Shown here: piece after piece, positions 24,311 through 33,490 of the stretch
Position numbering within the stretch: position 1 is the first letter of the stretch
How the letters are laid out: every line of letters begins with the position of its first letter
From: an uncultured Pseudomonadota bacterium
Lineage (GTDB): Bacteria; Pseudomonadota; Alphaproteobacteria; RF32; CAG-239
Assembly (NCBI GenBank): GCA_949289935.1
Contig: CASEQD010000006.1
Span: 1 to 54,067 of the forward strand
DNA length: 54,067 bases
Direction: 5' to 3'
Position numbers and translations under genes: made by a program
Notes under the pieces: generated by a model
Told to the model about the DNA's origin: nothing
What the model saw: the letters and a program-made list of their open reading frames with translations, nothing else
Database searches by the model: none

Positions 24311-24979
24311 TTAAGCACTGGCGCGCTTGGTCATCAGACCTTCGGAAATCTGCAGGTTGGTCATAATCATGGAATCAATCGCTTTTTCATTCAGGTTGTT
24401 GACATTTTTGCCGACTTCCATGGTTTTACCGGTTACATAATCTGCCAGCTTAATCAGATTTTGTTTGGTTTCTTTGGGCAGCGGATTTTGCTCGGATGAC
24501 GCCAACGTTTTGATATATACCCAAAGTTTCATATTGTTTTCCAGCGCATTAACCATATCGCCGGCATCGTTTTTTTCTTTTGCCGAAGACAAGTCGATGG
24601 CACATTTCAAAAGCTGAAAAGCCTCTTCGCGGGCCAGGCTGTTTTTGACCGAATCCATCAGGCCGCCGGAAATCTGCATATTGATGTTCACCAACGTGTC
24701 AAAATCGCTCTTGGTCATTTTTACGCCTTTGGTCAATGTCAGCCGTTCGACAAATTTTGAAAGTTTCAGCAGGTTGGATTTTATTTCATCGGGAAGCAAA
24801 TTCTTTGCATTCTTTAAAGTTGTTTCTATCTCGACCCAAAGTTTCAAATTGCTGTCAAGCGCCAGAATCTTTTCTTTGTCGCTGTTGCCGGCCGCCGCAT
24901 GAGAAAGTTCAACGGCATGGTTGAGCAAAATAGAGGCTTCTTTTTCAGCATTTTTAACCTGGTTTGTTTTTGTTTTCAT
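24311..24979 (-). CDS. Tandem FlaF-like protein (flagellin synthesis regulator)
   Basis: The 222-residue protein consists of two similar halves. SNLKLW (residues 43-48), LLPDEIKSNLLKLSKFV (61-77) and NMQISGGLM (100-108) recur as NNMKLW (148-153), PLPKETKQNLIKLADYV (167-182) and NLQISEGLM (208-216). Each half resembles FlaF, an alphaproteobacterial regulator that promotes flagellin synthesis together with FlbT; FlaF itself is a single domain of about 115 residues. The added NxQISxGLM tail in each half is not part of FlaF as I know it. It lies beside the flagellar rod/ring operon but is separated by a terminator, so it is a separate unit. Confidence 0.62.
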   Translation of the reverse strand: MKTKTNQVKNAEKEASILLNHAVELSHAAAGNSDKEKILALDSNLKLWVEIETTLKNAKNLLPDEIKSNLLKLSKFVERLTLTKGVKMTKSDFDTLVNINMQISGGLMDSVKNSLAREEAFQLLKCAIDLSSAKEKNDAGDMVNALENNMKLWVYIKTLASSEQNPLPKETKQNLIKLADYVTGKTMEVGKNVNNLNEKAIDSMIMTNLQISEGLMTKRASA

Positions 24980-25097
24980 ATTTTCGCTTCCTTATAAAAT
25001 TTTGATTTATATCTCTGTTTGGTAAGAAGATATATTCTTACAAATAGCTTTTTAAATTGTAAACTTAAGAAAAAAATTGTTGTTATTAACAAAAAAA

Positions 25098-25140
25098 GCC
25101 TGCTTTGAAGATTTAGGGGAAAAGTAAGCAGGCTTTTTTT
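25098..25140. terminator. Terminator of the flgF-flgG-flgA-flgH operon
   Basis: GCCTGCTT (25098-25105) pairs with AAGCAGGC (25126-25133). An A7 run before and T7 after the stem make it work in both directions. Confidence 0.8.
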
Positions 25141-25203
25141 ATTCTTAAGAAAAAATGGGGAGATTTTTTCTTGCAGAGAACATAATAATATGGGGAAACC
25201 TGT

Positions 25204-25962
25204 TCAGAACGGAGATAAAATGTCTATTAACTGACGGCCGTAGCGCGGTTCCTGCACATCCGAAATTGTTCCTCTTCCGCCATAAGAAACTCTTAATTCG
25301 GCGATTTTGCTCGAATCGATGGAATTGTCCGAAGTTATGTCTGCCCGGCGGATGACGCCTTTGACTGTCAGCTGGCGCAGTTCGTAATTAACCCTGATTT
25401 CCTGAGAACCTTCTATAACCAAATTGCCGTTGGGCAAAACCTGGGTAACAATGCCGGCCATTGTCATATCAATGGTTTCGGAACGGTCAATTTTTCCTTC
25501 ACCGGTGATGTCATGATCAGAATCGACGTTAACCAGATTAGCCGGATCCACAGCATCCGGCAGATAGTCTTTGGCATAGTCTTCAAAGCCGAAGAAATTT
25601 GCCACATTTACCGTATCGGAGTTGGTATCGCGGGTTTGCTCCGTTTTGTTTTTCAGCGTGGCCGTATCTTTGGCCGAAATGTTTACGGTAATGATATCGC
25701 CGACTTTTGATGCCCGCTGGTCTTTAAAAAATCCGGAAGCCCCTTTTGCCCAAAGCGAATTGGCTCCGGTACTTTGATCGGGCTGCTGCGGCATAGGCAG
25801 GCTGACAGGCCGGTAATCCGTCTGAGCAACCGGATTTTCAATCGGCGTCAGATCCGGCTCTTTGCCGATGGTGCTCAGACGCGACCAAGTGTTACACCCG
25901 CCGAGCATGCTTCCCATTAACAGCATCAGCGCTATTTTCTGATATGTTTTATTCACAGCCAT
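25204..25962 (-). CDS. flgH: Flagellar L-ring lipoprotein FlgH
   Basis: The 252-residue protein forms the outer-membrane ring around the flagellar rod. A lipoprotein signal peptide ends at MLGGC. Family blocks are SLWAKGASGFFKDQRASKVGDIITV, LPNGNLVIEGSQEIRVNYELRQLTVKGV, then IRRADITSDNSIDSSKIAELRVSYGGRG. The inner ATG at 25962 is preferred to the in-frame ATG at 25986 because AAAGGAAAAA precedes it and the longer form would spoil the signal peptide. It is the last gene of the operon. Confidence 0.95.
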   Translation of the reverse strand: MAVNKTYQKIALMLLMGSMLGGCNTWSRLSTIGKEPDLTPIENPVAQTDYRPVSLPMPQQPDQSTGANSLWAKGASGFFKDQRASKVGDIITVNISAKDTATLKNKTEQTRDTNSDTVNVANFFGFEDYAKDYLPDAVDPANLVNVDSDHDITGEGKIDRSETIDMTMAGIVTQVLPNGNLVIEGSQEIRVNYELRQLTVKGVIRRADITSDNSIDSSKIAELRVSYGGRGTISDVQEPRYGRQLIDILSPF

Positions 25963-25975
25963 TTGTTTTTCCTTT

Positions 25976-26689
25976 CTATTGAACATCTATCTTGACCGTA
26001 TCGGCATTCAAAACTTCGCCATATAATGTTTTTTTGCTTTTGATGTTCAGCAGTTCGATTTTATCTCCTTTGGCACCGTCTTCCAACGCCTCGACTTTTG
26101 CGGTTATCTGCATATGAGGCGTGGCATAAAGCGCGGTTACGGCCTCGCCCTTGCGAATGATTATTTGTTCGCCGATATCATTCTCAACAATGAGCTTTTC
26201 TTCTTTAAGCATTCTTTTGGCTTCCTTGCCGAGTATTTTTTCTTTGTCCGTAACATTAACGCTTTTAATCCGGCCGCGGCGAACGGTTATCTGTTTCAGG
26301 TCTTCTTCCCTGATAATTTCGCCTTTCCTAATGCTGCGGGAAGGAACATAAACATTTTCCAACCGGTAAAATTTGCCGCTTAAATCCGTGGCGGCGAATA
26401 ATTTTCCGTCGGCATAAAGCTCAGCATGACAAGAAAACCTATCCATTTGTTTGTTAATTTTCAGGTCGGTTATCATAATTTTGAAGGCAGAGGCTTCCGG
26501 CATGGAAAAAGACGTTTGCCCGCCGAAAAATTCCAGTTCGATTTCTTCGCTTTCTCCGGCATCGGCAAAAGCTTCTTTCACGGCATTCGAAAAATCACTT
26601 TCGCCGGCATTAACCGCTGCCGCCGCTGCTGCCGGAAACAACCAGACACCCAGCATTAACGCCAAAATTTGCTTTACCTGCCTTTTCAT
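25976..26689 (-). CDS. flgA: FlgA, chaperone for flagellar P-ring assembly
   Basis: The 237-residue periplasmic protein has a Sec signal peptide (KQILALMLGVWLFPAAAAA) and a C-terminal SAF domain (VPSRSIRKGEIIREEDL, MLKEEKLIVENDI, IIIRKGEAVTAL). FlgA helps FlgI polymerise into the P-ring. It is the third gene of flgF-flgG-flgA-flgH, 14 bp from its upstream neighbour and 13 bp from flgH. flgI, which usually follows flgH in this order, is not in the next stretch. Confidence 0.9.
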   Translation of the reverse strand: MKRQVKQILALMLGVWLFPAAAAAAVNAGESDFSNAVKEAFADAGESEEIELEFFGGQTSFSMPEASAFKIMITDLKINKQMDRFSCHAELYADGKLFAATDLSGKFYRLENVYVPSRSIRKGEIIREEDLKQITVRRGRIKSVNVTDKEKILGKEAKRMLKEEKLIVENDIGEQIIIRKGEAVTALYATPHMQITAKVEALEDGAKGDKIELLNIKSKKTLYGEVLNADTVKIDVQ

Positions 26690-26703
26690 ATTCTTAAACC
26701 GTC

Positions 26704-27492
26704 CTATCTCATCTGGTTAATGGTTGAAAGCATTTGATCTGACGTGGAAATAATTTTTGAGTTCATTTCATAAGCACGTTGAGCCGAAACGAGCTCGGTA
26801 ATTTCGGAAACAGGATTGACATTTGATGTTTCCAGATAACCGGACTGGATGGAACCAAAACCTTCATTATCCGGATTGTCGACAACCGGCGCTCCGGATG
26901 CTTCCGTTTCCAAAAATAAATTCTGTCCCATGGCTTCAAGTCCCGCTTCATTTACAAAAGTGGCAATTTCGAGCTGGCCGACATTAAGTTCATCCGTTTC
27001 ACCGTCCTGCTTAACCCATACTTCACCGGCGGCATTAACATAAACTTCCACGGCATCATCGGGAATGGTAATTTCCGGCTGAACGACATAACCGTCATGC
27101 GTTACGATGACGCCGTCACCGTTGCGCTGAAAAGCACCGTCCCGGGTATAGGCCGTTCCTTTTCCTTCCGGAAGCTCTATCTGAAAATAACCGCGTCCTT
27201 TGATGGCCAGATCCAAACTGTTGCCGGTGTTGGTCAGGGCATTGCCGTCCGTAATGCGGTAAATGGCGGCAGTTTTTACACCCGTTCCCAACTGAATGCC
27301 GGCAGGAACAATTGTTTCTCCCGCTGTTGACGCGGCTCCGGGACGGACAATATTCTGATATAAAAGGTCGTTAAATTCTGCCCGACGTTTGCTGTAAGCG
27401 GTCGTATTCATGTTGGCAATATTGTTGGAAATGACATCCACGTTTGTTTGCTGAGCCAGCATTCCGGTTGCGCCAATATTTAAAGATCTCAT
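26704..27492 (-). CDS. flgG: Flagellar distal rod protein FlgG
   Basis: The 262-residue protein forms the distal rod of the flagellar basal body. MRSLNIGATGMLAQQTNVDVISNNIANMNT is the N-terminal rod signature (described in two parts: LNIGATGML and DVISNNIANMNT). NSLDLAIKGRGYFQIE is the FlgG-specific core, and LVSAQRAYEMNSKIISTSDQML the C-terminal helix. Length matches the usual 260-262. It lies 22 bp downstream of flgF. Confidence 0.97.
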   Translation of the reverse strand: MRSLNIGATGMLAQQTNVDVISNNIANMNTTAYSKRRAEFNDLLYQNIVRPGAASTAGETIVPAGIQLGTGVKTAAIYRITDGNALTNTGNSLDLAIKGRGYFQIELPEGKGTAYTRDGAFQRNGDGVIVTHDGYVVQPEITIPDDAVEVYVNAAGEVWVKQDGETDELNVGQLEIATFVNEAGLEAMGQNLFLETEASGAPVVDNPDNEGFGSIQSGYLETSNVNPVSEITELVSAQRAYEMNSKIISTSDQMLSTINQMR

Positions 27493-27514
27493 GTTTTATT
27501 CCCCTTCTAAAAAA

Positions 27515-28261
27515 TTATGCCTGCTGCGAAAAAGCATTGATTGTGTTGGACAAACGTTCATGTTCCGTGTCTATCATCTGTTGAATATATTCATATGAAC
27601 GATGCAGATTTATCATTTTTGTCATTTCGACTACCGGCTCAATGTTTGACTTTTCAATAGAATGTTGAACAATCTGATAATTGCCGTTGTTATATTCCAT
27701 CTTATTACCTTCCGTGTTCTCAAACAGGGTATCGGCAATTTTCAAAAGTTTCTGATTGTCTTCAAAAGAAGCCAGACGCATGCGCCCCAACGAACCGTTT
27801 TCGGTCAATATCTCGCCCGATGCCGTTATGGTTATTTCTTTTTCGTTCGGCGCAATAAAAAACGGTTCGCCGTTTTCAGACAAAACAGGATAACCTTCGG
27901 CGGTTACGATTGCTCCGTCCGCATCAAGCTTGAACTGTCCTTTGCGGGTGTATTTTTCACCGGCCGGGGTTTCCACCGCAAAAAAAGCATCACCCTTAAC
28001 AGCGGCGTCCAATGTATTTCCGGTGTGAGAAATCATACCTTCGGAAAAATTTTTGTAAGTTCCGTAATCCTGTGTGAAACGAAGCGGGTTGCCCACTATT
28101 CCCCTGGCCGGATTTTCAGTTTTCGCCAGATAGGTCGTAAATACAGCCTCATCCCCCTTGTAACCCGACGTATTCATATTCGCCATGTTGTTAGAGATGA
28201 CATCCATCTGTTTCCACAACGCCATCTGACGCGACAAGGCAATGTAATTTGTATTATCCAT
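27515..28261 (-). CDS. flgF: Flagellar proximal rod protein FlgF
   Basis: The 248-residue rod protein belongs to the FlgF/FlgG family: SRQMALWKQMDVISNNMANMNT at the N-terminus, GNTLDAAVKGDAFFAVETPAGEKYTRKGQF in the core (conserved parts KGDAFFAV and YTRKGQF), and EMTKMINLHRSYEYIQQMI at the end. It is the first gene of a four-gene minus-strand operon ending at flgH. The leader 28262-28330 probably holds the promoter, though no clear motif is seen. Confidence 0.93.
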   Translation of the reverse strand: MDNTNYIALSRQMALWKQMDVISNNMANMNTSGYKGDEAVFTTYLAKTENPARGIVGNPLRFTQDYGTYKNFSEGMISHTGNTLDAAVKGDAFFAVETPAGEKYTRKGQFKLDADGAIVTAEGYPVLSENGEPFFIAPNEKEITITASGEILTENGSLGRMRLASFEDNQKLLKIADTLFENTEGNKMEYNNGNYQIVQHSIEKSNIEPVVEMTKMINLHRSYEYIQQMIDTEHERLSNTINAFSQQA

Positions 28262-28330
28262 ATTCTTTTCCCCAATTAATAAAGGATAATTTCATTCATG
28301 TAAAAGATAATGCAAAATACGTGCCAAAAA

Positions 28331-28364
28331 AAATAATTCCGAATAAAACGGAATTATTTTTTAA
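28331..28364. terminator. Bidirectional terminator downstream of era
   Basis: AAATAATTCCG (28331-28341) pairs with CGGAATTATTT (28349-28359) around a 7-nt loop, with an A-run before and a T-run after the stem. It closes the rpoZ-to-era operon. Confidence 0.85.
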
Positions 28365-28385
28365 TAACTTTTTATTAAATCCGGT

Positions 28386-29297
28386 TCAGGCGTTAAAATC
28401 GAGTCCCCAGTCCGCATAACGCGCCGGGTCGTCAATCCAGTTTTCCCGAACTTTTACATAAAGGAACAGATGGACTCTTGTTTCCAACATTTCTTCCAGT
28501 TCCAAGCGGGCAGCCCGGCCGATTTTTTTTATCATACCGCCGCCTTTACCCAAAACAATTGTTTTTTGCCCTTCCCTTTGAACATAAACAGACATTTCAG
28601 CCCGAACGGAGTTATCTTCCCGGCGCTGCCAAAGCTCCGGCTCAACCGTTAAGGCATAGGGCAATTCCTGCTGTAAGTATAAAAAAAGTTTTTCCCGGAC
28701 AATTTCCGCCGCCAGAAGTTTCAAAGGCATGTCAGACATTTGTTCTTCGGGATAATACCAAGGGCTTTCCGGAAGATTATCGGCCAAATACTTATAAAAT
28801 TCTTCCGTATTTTTTCCGGTGGAAGCCGAAATGAAAAAAGTTTCGGTAAAAATTTTTTCCTGATTTAATTCTGCCGCCAACCGTAAAAGTTTTTCTTCTT
28901 TAACCAAATCAATTTTATTTAAAACCAGCACGACCTGACATTGATCTTCTTTCAAACGATTGACAATTGCCTTAACATCATCATCAATACCTTTACGGGA
29001 ATCTATCACCAAAACCGTTATATCCGCCTCGCCGACACCACCCCACGCCGACGCAACCATCGCCCGGTCAAGTCTGCGTTTCGGTTTAAAAATTCCCGGC
29101 GTATCCAAAAAAATTATCTGGGTGTTTTCGTAAATGCCAATTCCCTTGACCATTGTCCGGGTGGTTTGGACTTTCGGCGACACAATGGATACTTTGGCGC
29201 CCGCAAAATTATTGGTAATGGTCGATTTTCCGGCATTCGGCGCACCGATCAGCGCTACAAAACCACATCGTGTTTTTGATGTTTGGACTTTATCCAT
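28386..29297 (-). CDS. era: GTPase Era
   Basis: The 303-residue GTPase binds 16S rRNA and aids assembly of the small ribosomal subunit. G-motifs in order: GAPNAGKST (P-loop), TTRTMVKGI (switch I), DTPGIF (G3), NKID (G4) and SAST (G5). The KH domain is at the C-terminus (IVLGKGGGMIKKIGRAARLELEEM). ATG 29297 overlaps the rnc stop by 8 bp and gives the standard length; longer in-frame starts would run inside rnc. It is the last gene of rpoZ-rsh-acpS-lepB-rnc-era. Confidence 0.96.
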   Translation of the reverse strand: MDKVQTSKTRCGFVALIGAPNAGKSTITNNFAGAKVSIVSPKVQTTRTMVKGIGIYENTQIIFLDTPGIFKPKRRLDRAMVASAWGGVGEADITVLVIDSRKGIDDDVKAIVNRLKEDQCQVVLVLNKIDLVKEEKLLRLAAELNQEKIFTETFFISASTGKNTEEFYKYLADNLPESPWYYPEEQMSDMPLKLLAAEIVREKLFLYLQQELPYALTVEPELWQRREDNSVRAEMSVYVQREGQKTIVLGKGGGMIKKIGRAARLELEEMLETRVHLFLYVKVRENWIDDPARYADWGLDFNA

Positions 29298-29958
29298 GTT
29301 TGTATCCCAAACGTTCAAGCATTTTCCAGGCCGCATCCTGCTCGGCAAGTTTTTTATTCCGACCTTCTCCGAACTCTTTCCCCACACCTTCTATACTGAC
29401 GGACACATGAAATGTCGGTTCATGTTCGGCACCGGTTCTTTCTTCCGTTTTATAAACCGGAAAATCATGTTTTAAAACATGCGCTACTTCCTGAAGGAGT
29501 GTTTTTCCGTCTTTGGGCGGCGCTACATTTTTATCTATCAATTCGCGCCAGTGCTCATTTACAAAATCCACGGCCCGTTCACAATGACTGTCAATAAATA
29601 TCGCACCGATAACCGCTTCGCAAACATCGCACAAAACATTTTCATTTTCCCGGATATCATCTCCCGTACAGATGATGTATTTATCCAGCTCCAGATGTCT
29701 GGCTACTTCCGCAACAGTTTCTTTACACACCAGCGCCGTATGCCGCTGCGACAGATTGCCTTCAGGTTCACGGGGAAACATGCGATATAAAAGGCTGGCG
29801 ACGGCAACGCCCAACACCCGATCACCCAAAAATTCCAACCGCTCGTAGTTTTCACTGACCGAAGTACTGTAACTGCTGTGTGTTACGGCCTGGCGCAAAA
29901 GCTTTTCATTGTTAAAAGCATATCCCAGTTTTTGTTCCAGCTGTTTAAAATCAGTCAT
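29290..29958 (-). CDS. rnc: Ribonuclease III
   Basis: The 222-residue endonuclease cleaves double-stranded RNA in rRNA processing. ERLEFLGDRVLG is the catalytic signature; CEAVIGAIFIDS carries the second acidic cluster. A double-stranded-RNA-binding domain occupies the C-terminus (PKDGKTLLQEVAH, GEGRNKKLAEQDAAWKML). ATG 29958 is preferred to GTG 29964 because AGGTAGG lies 5 nt before it. It lies directly after lepB and overlaps era, as in many alphaproteobacteria. Confidence 0.96.
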   Translation of the reverse strand: MTDFKQLEQKLGYAFNNEKLLRQAVTHSSYSTSVSENYERLEFLGDRVLGVAVASLLYRMFPREPEGNLSQRHTALVCKETVAEVARHLELDKYIICTGDDIRENENVLCDVCEAVIGAIFIDSHCERAVDFVNEHWRELIDKNVAPPKDGKTLLQEVAHVLKHDFPVYKTEERTGAEHEPTFHVSVSIEGVGKEFGEGRNKKLAEQDAAWKMLERLGYKHG

Positions 29959-29964
29959 AAACAC

Positions 29965-30693
29965 CTACCTGATTGCATCAAATAAACGAGACCAGCGAAT
30001 CTGACGCGGCAGATTCCAAATCTTATACCAGACGCCGTCCGGCTCCAGAGAGAAGAACAAAACGCGCGCCTTGCCTACCAGATTTTCAAACGGAACAAAA
30101 CCGACATTTACACGGCTGTCATCGGAACGATCTCTGTTATCACCCATCATAAAATAATGCCCTTCGGGAACTTTTAATTCCGGTACATTATCAAAAGCCT
30201 CCTCGTCCGAGACTTCAATAATATTGTGTTTTACGCCGTTGGGAAGCGTTTCGACATATTGACGATAACGCTCGACATTGCCGTATTTGTCATGCAGGAC
30301 AAAATCTTCAATCTGTTCTCTTTCCACCAGTTTTCCGTTAATATACAAACGCCCTTTTTCCAGTTTGATTTTGTCGCCCGGCAGCCCGATAACCCGTTTG
30401 ATATAGTCTGTGCGATTGTACTGAGGTTCTTTAAATACGACGACATCGCCGCGTTCGGGCGCATCCGTCCAAATGCGTCCGTCAAACAAAGGCATGCTGA
30501 ACGGCAGAGAATGTTTGGAATAGCCGTATGTATATTTTGAAACAAACAAAAAATCACCGACATATAAAGTCGGATACATTGATCCTGACGGGATTTTGAA
30601 CGGTTCAAACATAAACGTTCTGATAAAGACCGCTATCAAAACCGCATAGATAATTGTTTTTATGGTATCGGCAAAACTTTCTTCTTTTTCCAT
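29965..30693 (-). CDS. lepB: Signal peptidase I
   Basis: The 242-residue inner-membrane serine protease removes signal peptides from Sec- and Tat-exported proteins. It has one N-terminal membrane segment (IIYAVLIAVFIRTFMF). Box B is FKIPSGSMYPTL with the catalytic Ser, box D is RGDVVVFKEPQ and TDYIKRVIGLPGD with the catalytic Lys, and box E is GDNRDRSDDSR. Length is usual for alphaproteobacteria. It sits between acpS and rnc in the conserved operon. Confidence 0.96.
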   Translation of the reverse strand: MEKEESFADTIKTIIYAVLIAVFIRTFMFEPFKIPSGSMYPTLYVGDFLFVSKYTYGYSKHSLPFSMPLFDGRIWTDAPERGDVVVFKEPQYNRTDYIKRVIGLPGDKIKLEKGRLYINGKLVEREQIEDFVLHDKYGNVERYRQYVETLPNGVKHNIIEVSDEEAFDNVPELKVPEGHYFMMGDNRDRSDDSRVNVGFVPFENLVGKARVLFFSLEPDGVWYKIWNLPRQIRWSRLFDAIR

Positions 30694-30717
30694 TATCTTT
30701 CCCCAAGCCTGCTTTTA

Positions 30718-30757
30718 CTTTAGATAACATCATCGGTATAAATGAGCTTATCTAAAG
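30718..30757. other. 10-bp inverted repeat in the acpS-lepB gap
   Basis: CTTTAGATAA (30718-30727) is repeated inverted as TTATCTAAAG (30748-30757) with a 20-nt loop. No T-run follows on the minus strand, so it may be an RNA processing hairpin or an operator rather than a terminator. Confidence 0.35.
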
Positions 30758-30789
30758 CAAACCTTGCGTTTACTATTTTTACAATAATA

Positions 30790-31194
30790 TCAGCAGACCT
30801 CTATGACAACAAAGGCCTGAGCAAGCGGATAGTCATCGCTGACAGAAAGCTGCAGGTTTACCGTCCGCCCGGCAGCCATTTCCTGCAAACGGCGCAAAGC
30901 TCCTTCGCTCAAGATTAATTCCGGTTTTCCGGAAGCATTGTGCACAGTCTGAATATCCTTCAGGTATATTCCGTTGCGGAAACCTGTTCCCAAAGCTTTG
31001 GAGCAAGCCTCCTTAGCCGCAAAACGCTTGGCAACGGATGCAGCATATTCCCGCGGAGAAACAAACTCTTTTGCTGCTATTTCAGCCTGTTCTTTTTCTC
31101 CCAACGCACGATTTATGAGGCGTTCGCCATAAGCTGCAATTGAACGTTCAAAACGTGAAATGCTCGTGATATCCGAACCTATTCCCACAATCAT
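30790..31194 (-). CDS. acpS: Holo-[acyl-carrier-protein] synthase
   Basis: The 134-residue enzyme transfers 4'-phosphopantetheine from CoA to acyl carrier protein. Motifs: VGIGSDITSISRFE with the metal-binding Asp, FAAKEACSKALG with the catalytic Glu and Lys, and LSVSDDYPLAQAFVV, where the common SHD is SDD. The ATG at 31194 has AAGGAG before it; a longer frame to 31227 would overlap the previous gene and add non-family residues. It follows rsh by 10 bp. Confidence 0.94.
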   Translation of the reverse strand: MIVGIGSDITSISRFERSIAAYGERLINRALGEKEQAEIAAKEFVSPREYAASVAKRFAAKEACSKALGTGFRNGIYLKDIQTVHNASGKPELILSEGALRRLQEMAAGRTVNLQLSVSDDYPLAQAFVVIEVC

Positions 31195-31204
31195 TTTTTT
31201 CTCC

Positions 31205-33355
31205 TTACTGTGCCGCCCGGGCGACATAACTAACCACTTTGCTTGCTTTTAACACATCTATTATTTCATTGAGCTGTTTTGTATCTTTTACTTCCACATC
31301 AACCAACAGTTCAAAATAACTTACCGTCCGATAGACAATGTTCAGATTGGAAATGTTGCCGTTGCAACGCGCTATCAGATTTGACAAATCGCCCAGAGCT
31401 CCGGGTTCATTGCTCAACATAATTTTCAGACGGCCGACATATGTTTCGCCATAGGCATCATCGCCCCAGGCTATATCCAGCCAGCGTTCCGGTTCATTGG
31501 CAAATTTTTCCAAAACTTTACAATCTATGGTGTGAACGGCCACACCTTTTCCGGTCGTTACAATACCAACAATCCTGTCTCCGGGAAGCGGATGGCAACA
31601 CCCGGCATAATGGACGGCCATTCCCGGAATCAGTCCTTTTATTTTCAGAGGTTCCGATTTGCTTTTTTCTTTTTTTAACGTCCGTTTAAATGTCGGTACT
31701 TTGATGGCTTTGACAACTTTTTCGAGTTTTGACTGCTTATAAGCCGGATAAACCGCTTTTAAGACATCCCAGCCGGTTATCAGCCCCTCGCCGACTTTGG
31801 CATAAATGTCATCAATAGAATCCGCTTCAAAATTCTGCAAAACATTAATTAATCCTTTTTCGGAAAACTCAAGGTTTTCGGACTTAAACAAACGTTCAAG
31901 AATTTCCTGTCCCAAAGTGATAAACTGGTCGCGCTTATGCGCTCTGACATAGCGGCGAATGGCCGCTTTGGCCTTTCCGGTGACAACAAAACGCTCCCAT
32001 TCGGTTGAAGGATGCTGCGCTTTGGATGTCAGCACTTCCACCTGATCGCCGTTTTGCAAAATCGTCCGCAACGGACGAATTTCCCCGTTGATTTTAGCGC
32101 CGACGCAGCTGTCTCCCACAGATGAATGAATGGCATAGGCAAAGTCAACCGGCGTTGAATTAATCGGAAGCCCGATTAAATCTCCTTTCGGCGTAAAGCA
32201 AAAAACCTGGTCGTTATACATTTCCAGTTTTGTATTTTCGAGAAATTCTTCCGGATTTTGCGCCTGTTCCAGAATTTCAAGCAATTCTCTTATCCAGCGG
32301 AAATTTTTTCCTTCGACTTTTTGCCCCTGCTTATAAGCCCAATGCGCCGCCACGCCCTTTTCGGCCACTTCGTGCATTTCCACCGTGCGTATCTGGATTT
32401 CGATGCGGGTATTTTCAGGTCCTATCACGCCGGTGTGAATCGACTTATAACCATTTGGTTTCGGTGTGGAAATATAGTCTTTAAAGCGACGGGGAATCAT
32501 GTGGTATTTGCTGTGCACAACACCCAGTGCCTGATAACAGGAGGCTATGTCATCAACAATGATGCGAAAGGCCATGATATCGGAAAGCTGCTCAAAAGAG
32601 GCATTTTTCTGCTGCATTTTACGCCAGATTGAATACGGCGTTTTTTCCCGTCCGCTGACTGCCGCCTTAATGCCGTTTTCTTTCATATCCTGTTCAAGCT
32701 GTTTAATAATTTTCGGCACAATATTGCTGCCCTGCTCGCGCAAAAAGTTCAGACGGGCAACGATAGAATCGTGAGCTTCCTTATGCAGCTCGGAAAAAGC
32801 AATTTCTTCCAACTCGCTTTTGACTTCCTGCATGCCGATGCGTTCGGCCAGAGGCGCATAAATATCCAGGGTCTCCTTGGCTATGCGCAGACGTTTTTCC
32901 GGCTTGCAGAAATGGAGAGTGCGCATATTGTGAAGACGGTCGGCCAGTTTAATCAGCAAAACCCGAATATCTTCCGACATCGCCAGCAACAGCTTGCGAA
33001 AATTTTCCGCCTGTTTATTGTTGGCTGATTTTTGTTCTATCATTGCCAATTTTGTCAATCCGTCGACAATAGTGGCAACCGGTTCGCCAAAAAGCTGTCT
33101 TACTTCTTCTACCGTCGTATCGGTATCTTCAACCGTATCATGCAGCAGCGCGGCGATAATAGACGACGAATCGAGCTTGAATTTTGTAAGGATGCCGGCC
33201 ACTTCAATCGGATGAGAATAGTACGGATCTCCCGATTCACGGAGCTGCGCCCCGTGTTTTTTCATGGCAAAAACATATGCGCGGTTCAGAGCATCTTCAT
33301 CAGCATCGGGATCATAAGATTTTACTAATTCAACTAATTCATACTGCCTTAACAT
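31205..33355 (-). CDS. Bifunctional (p)ppGpp synthetase/hydrolase (Rsh, RelA/SpoT)
   Basis: The 716-residue enzyme makes and degrades the stringent-response alarmone. The HD hydrolase domain is intact (YYSHPIEVAGIL and LLHDTVEDTD, about residues 40-80). The synthetase domain follows (about 235-345: SDIMAFRIIVDD, RRFKDYISTPKPNGYKSIHT, EIQIRT). A TGS domain lies at about 390-450 (CFTPKGDLIGLP) and an ACT domain at the C-terminus (VKDTKQLNEIIDVLKASK). It is the only RelA/SpoT protein seen, as in most alphaproteobacteria where one Rsh does both jobs. Downstream of rpoZ, upstream of acpS. Confidence 0.95.
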   Translation of the reverse strand: MLRQYELVELVKSYDPDADEDALNRAYVFAMKKHGAQLRESGDPYYSHPIEVAGILTKFKLDSSSIIAALLHDTVEDTDTTVEEVRQLFGEPVATIVDGLTKLAMIEQKSANNKQAENFRKLLLAMSEDIRVLLIKLADRLHNMRTLHFCKPEKRLRIAKETLDIYAPLAERIGMQEVKSELEEIAFSELHKEAHDSIVARLNFLREQGSNIVPKIIKQLEQDMKENGIKAAVSGREKTPYSIWRKMQQKNASFEQLSDIMAFRIIVDDIASCYQALGVVHSKYHMIPRRFKDYISTPKPNGYKSIHTGVIGPENTRIEIQIRTVEMHEVAEKGVAAHWAYKQGQKVEGKNFRWIRELLEILEQAQNPEEFLENTKLEMYNDQVFCFTPKGDLIGLPINSTPVDFAYAIHSSVGDSCVGAKINGEIRPLRTILQNGDQVEVLTSKAQHPSTEWERFVVTGKAKAAIRRYVRAHKRDQFITLGQEILERLFKSENLEFSEKGLINVLQNFEADSIDDIYAKVGEGLITGWDVLKAVYPAYKQSKLEKVVKAIKVPTFKRTLKKEKSKSEPLKIKGLIPGMAVHYAGCCHPLPGDRIVGIVTTGKGVAVHTIDCKVLEKFANEPERWLDIAWGDDAYGETYVGRLKIMLSNEPGALGDLSNLIARCNGNISNLNIVYRTVSYFELLVDVEVKDTKQLNEIIDVLKASKVVSYVARAAQ

Positions 33356-33414
33356 TGAGCTTCAACCGCCATAATAAAGAAACAACCGCACCGGGCAACA
33401 ATTCTTAAACCCTG

Positions 33415-33449
33415 ACAACGCCTGCACCCCGGGCGGATACAGGCGTTGT
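33415..33449. terminator. Hairpin between rpoZ and rsh
   Basis: ACAACGCCTG (33415-33424) pairs with CAGGCGTTGT (33440-33449), a 10-bp stem. The minus-strand side downstream has no long T-run, so it may only partly terminate rpoZ transcripts and set the rpoZ-to-rsh ratio. Confidence 0.5.
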
Positions 33450-33490
33450 TATTGTAAACAGAATATAATTAAAAAATGCTGAATCCCGGT

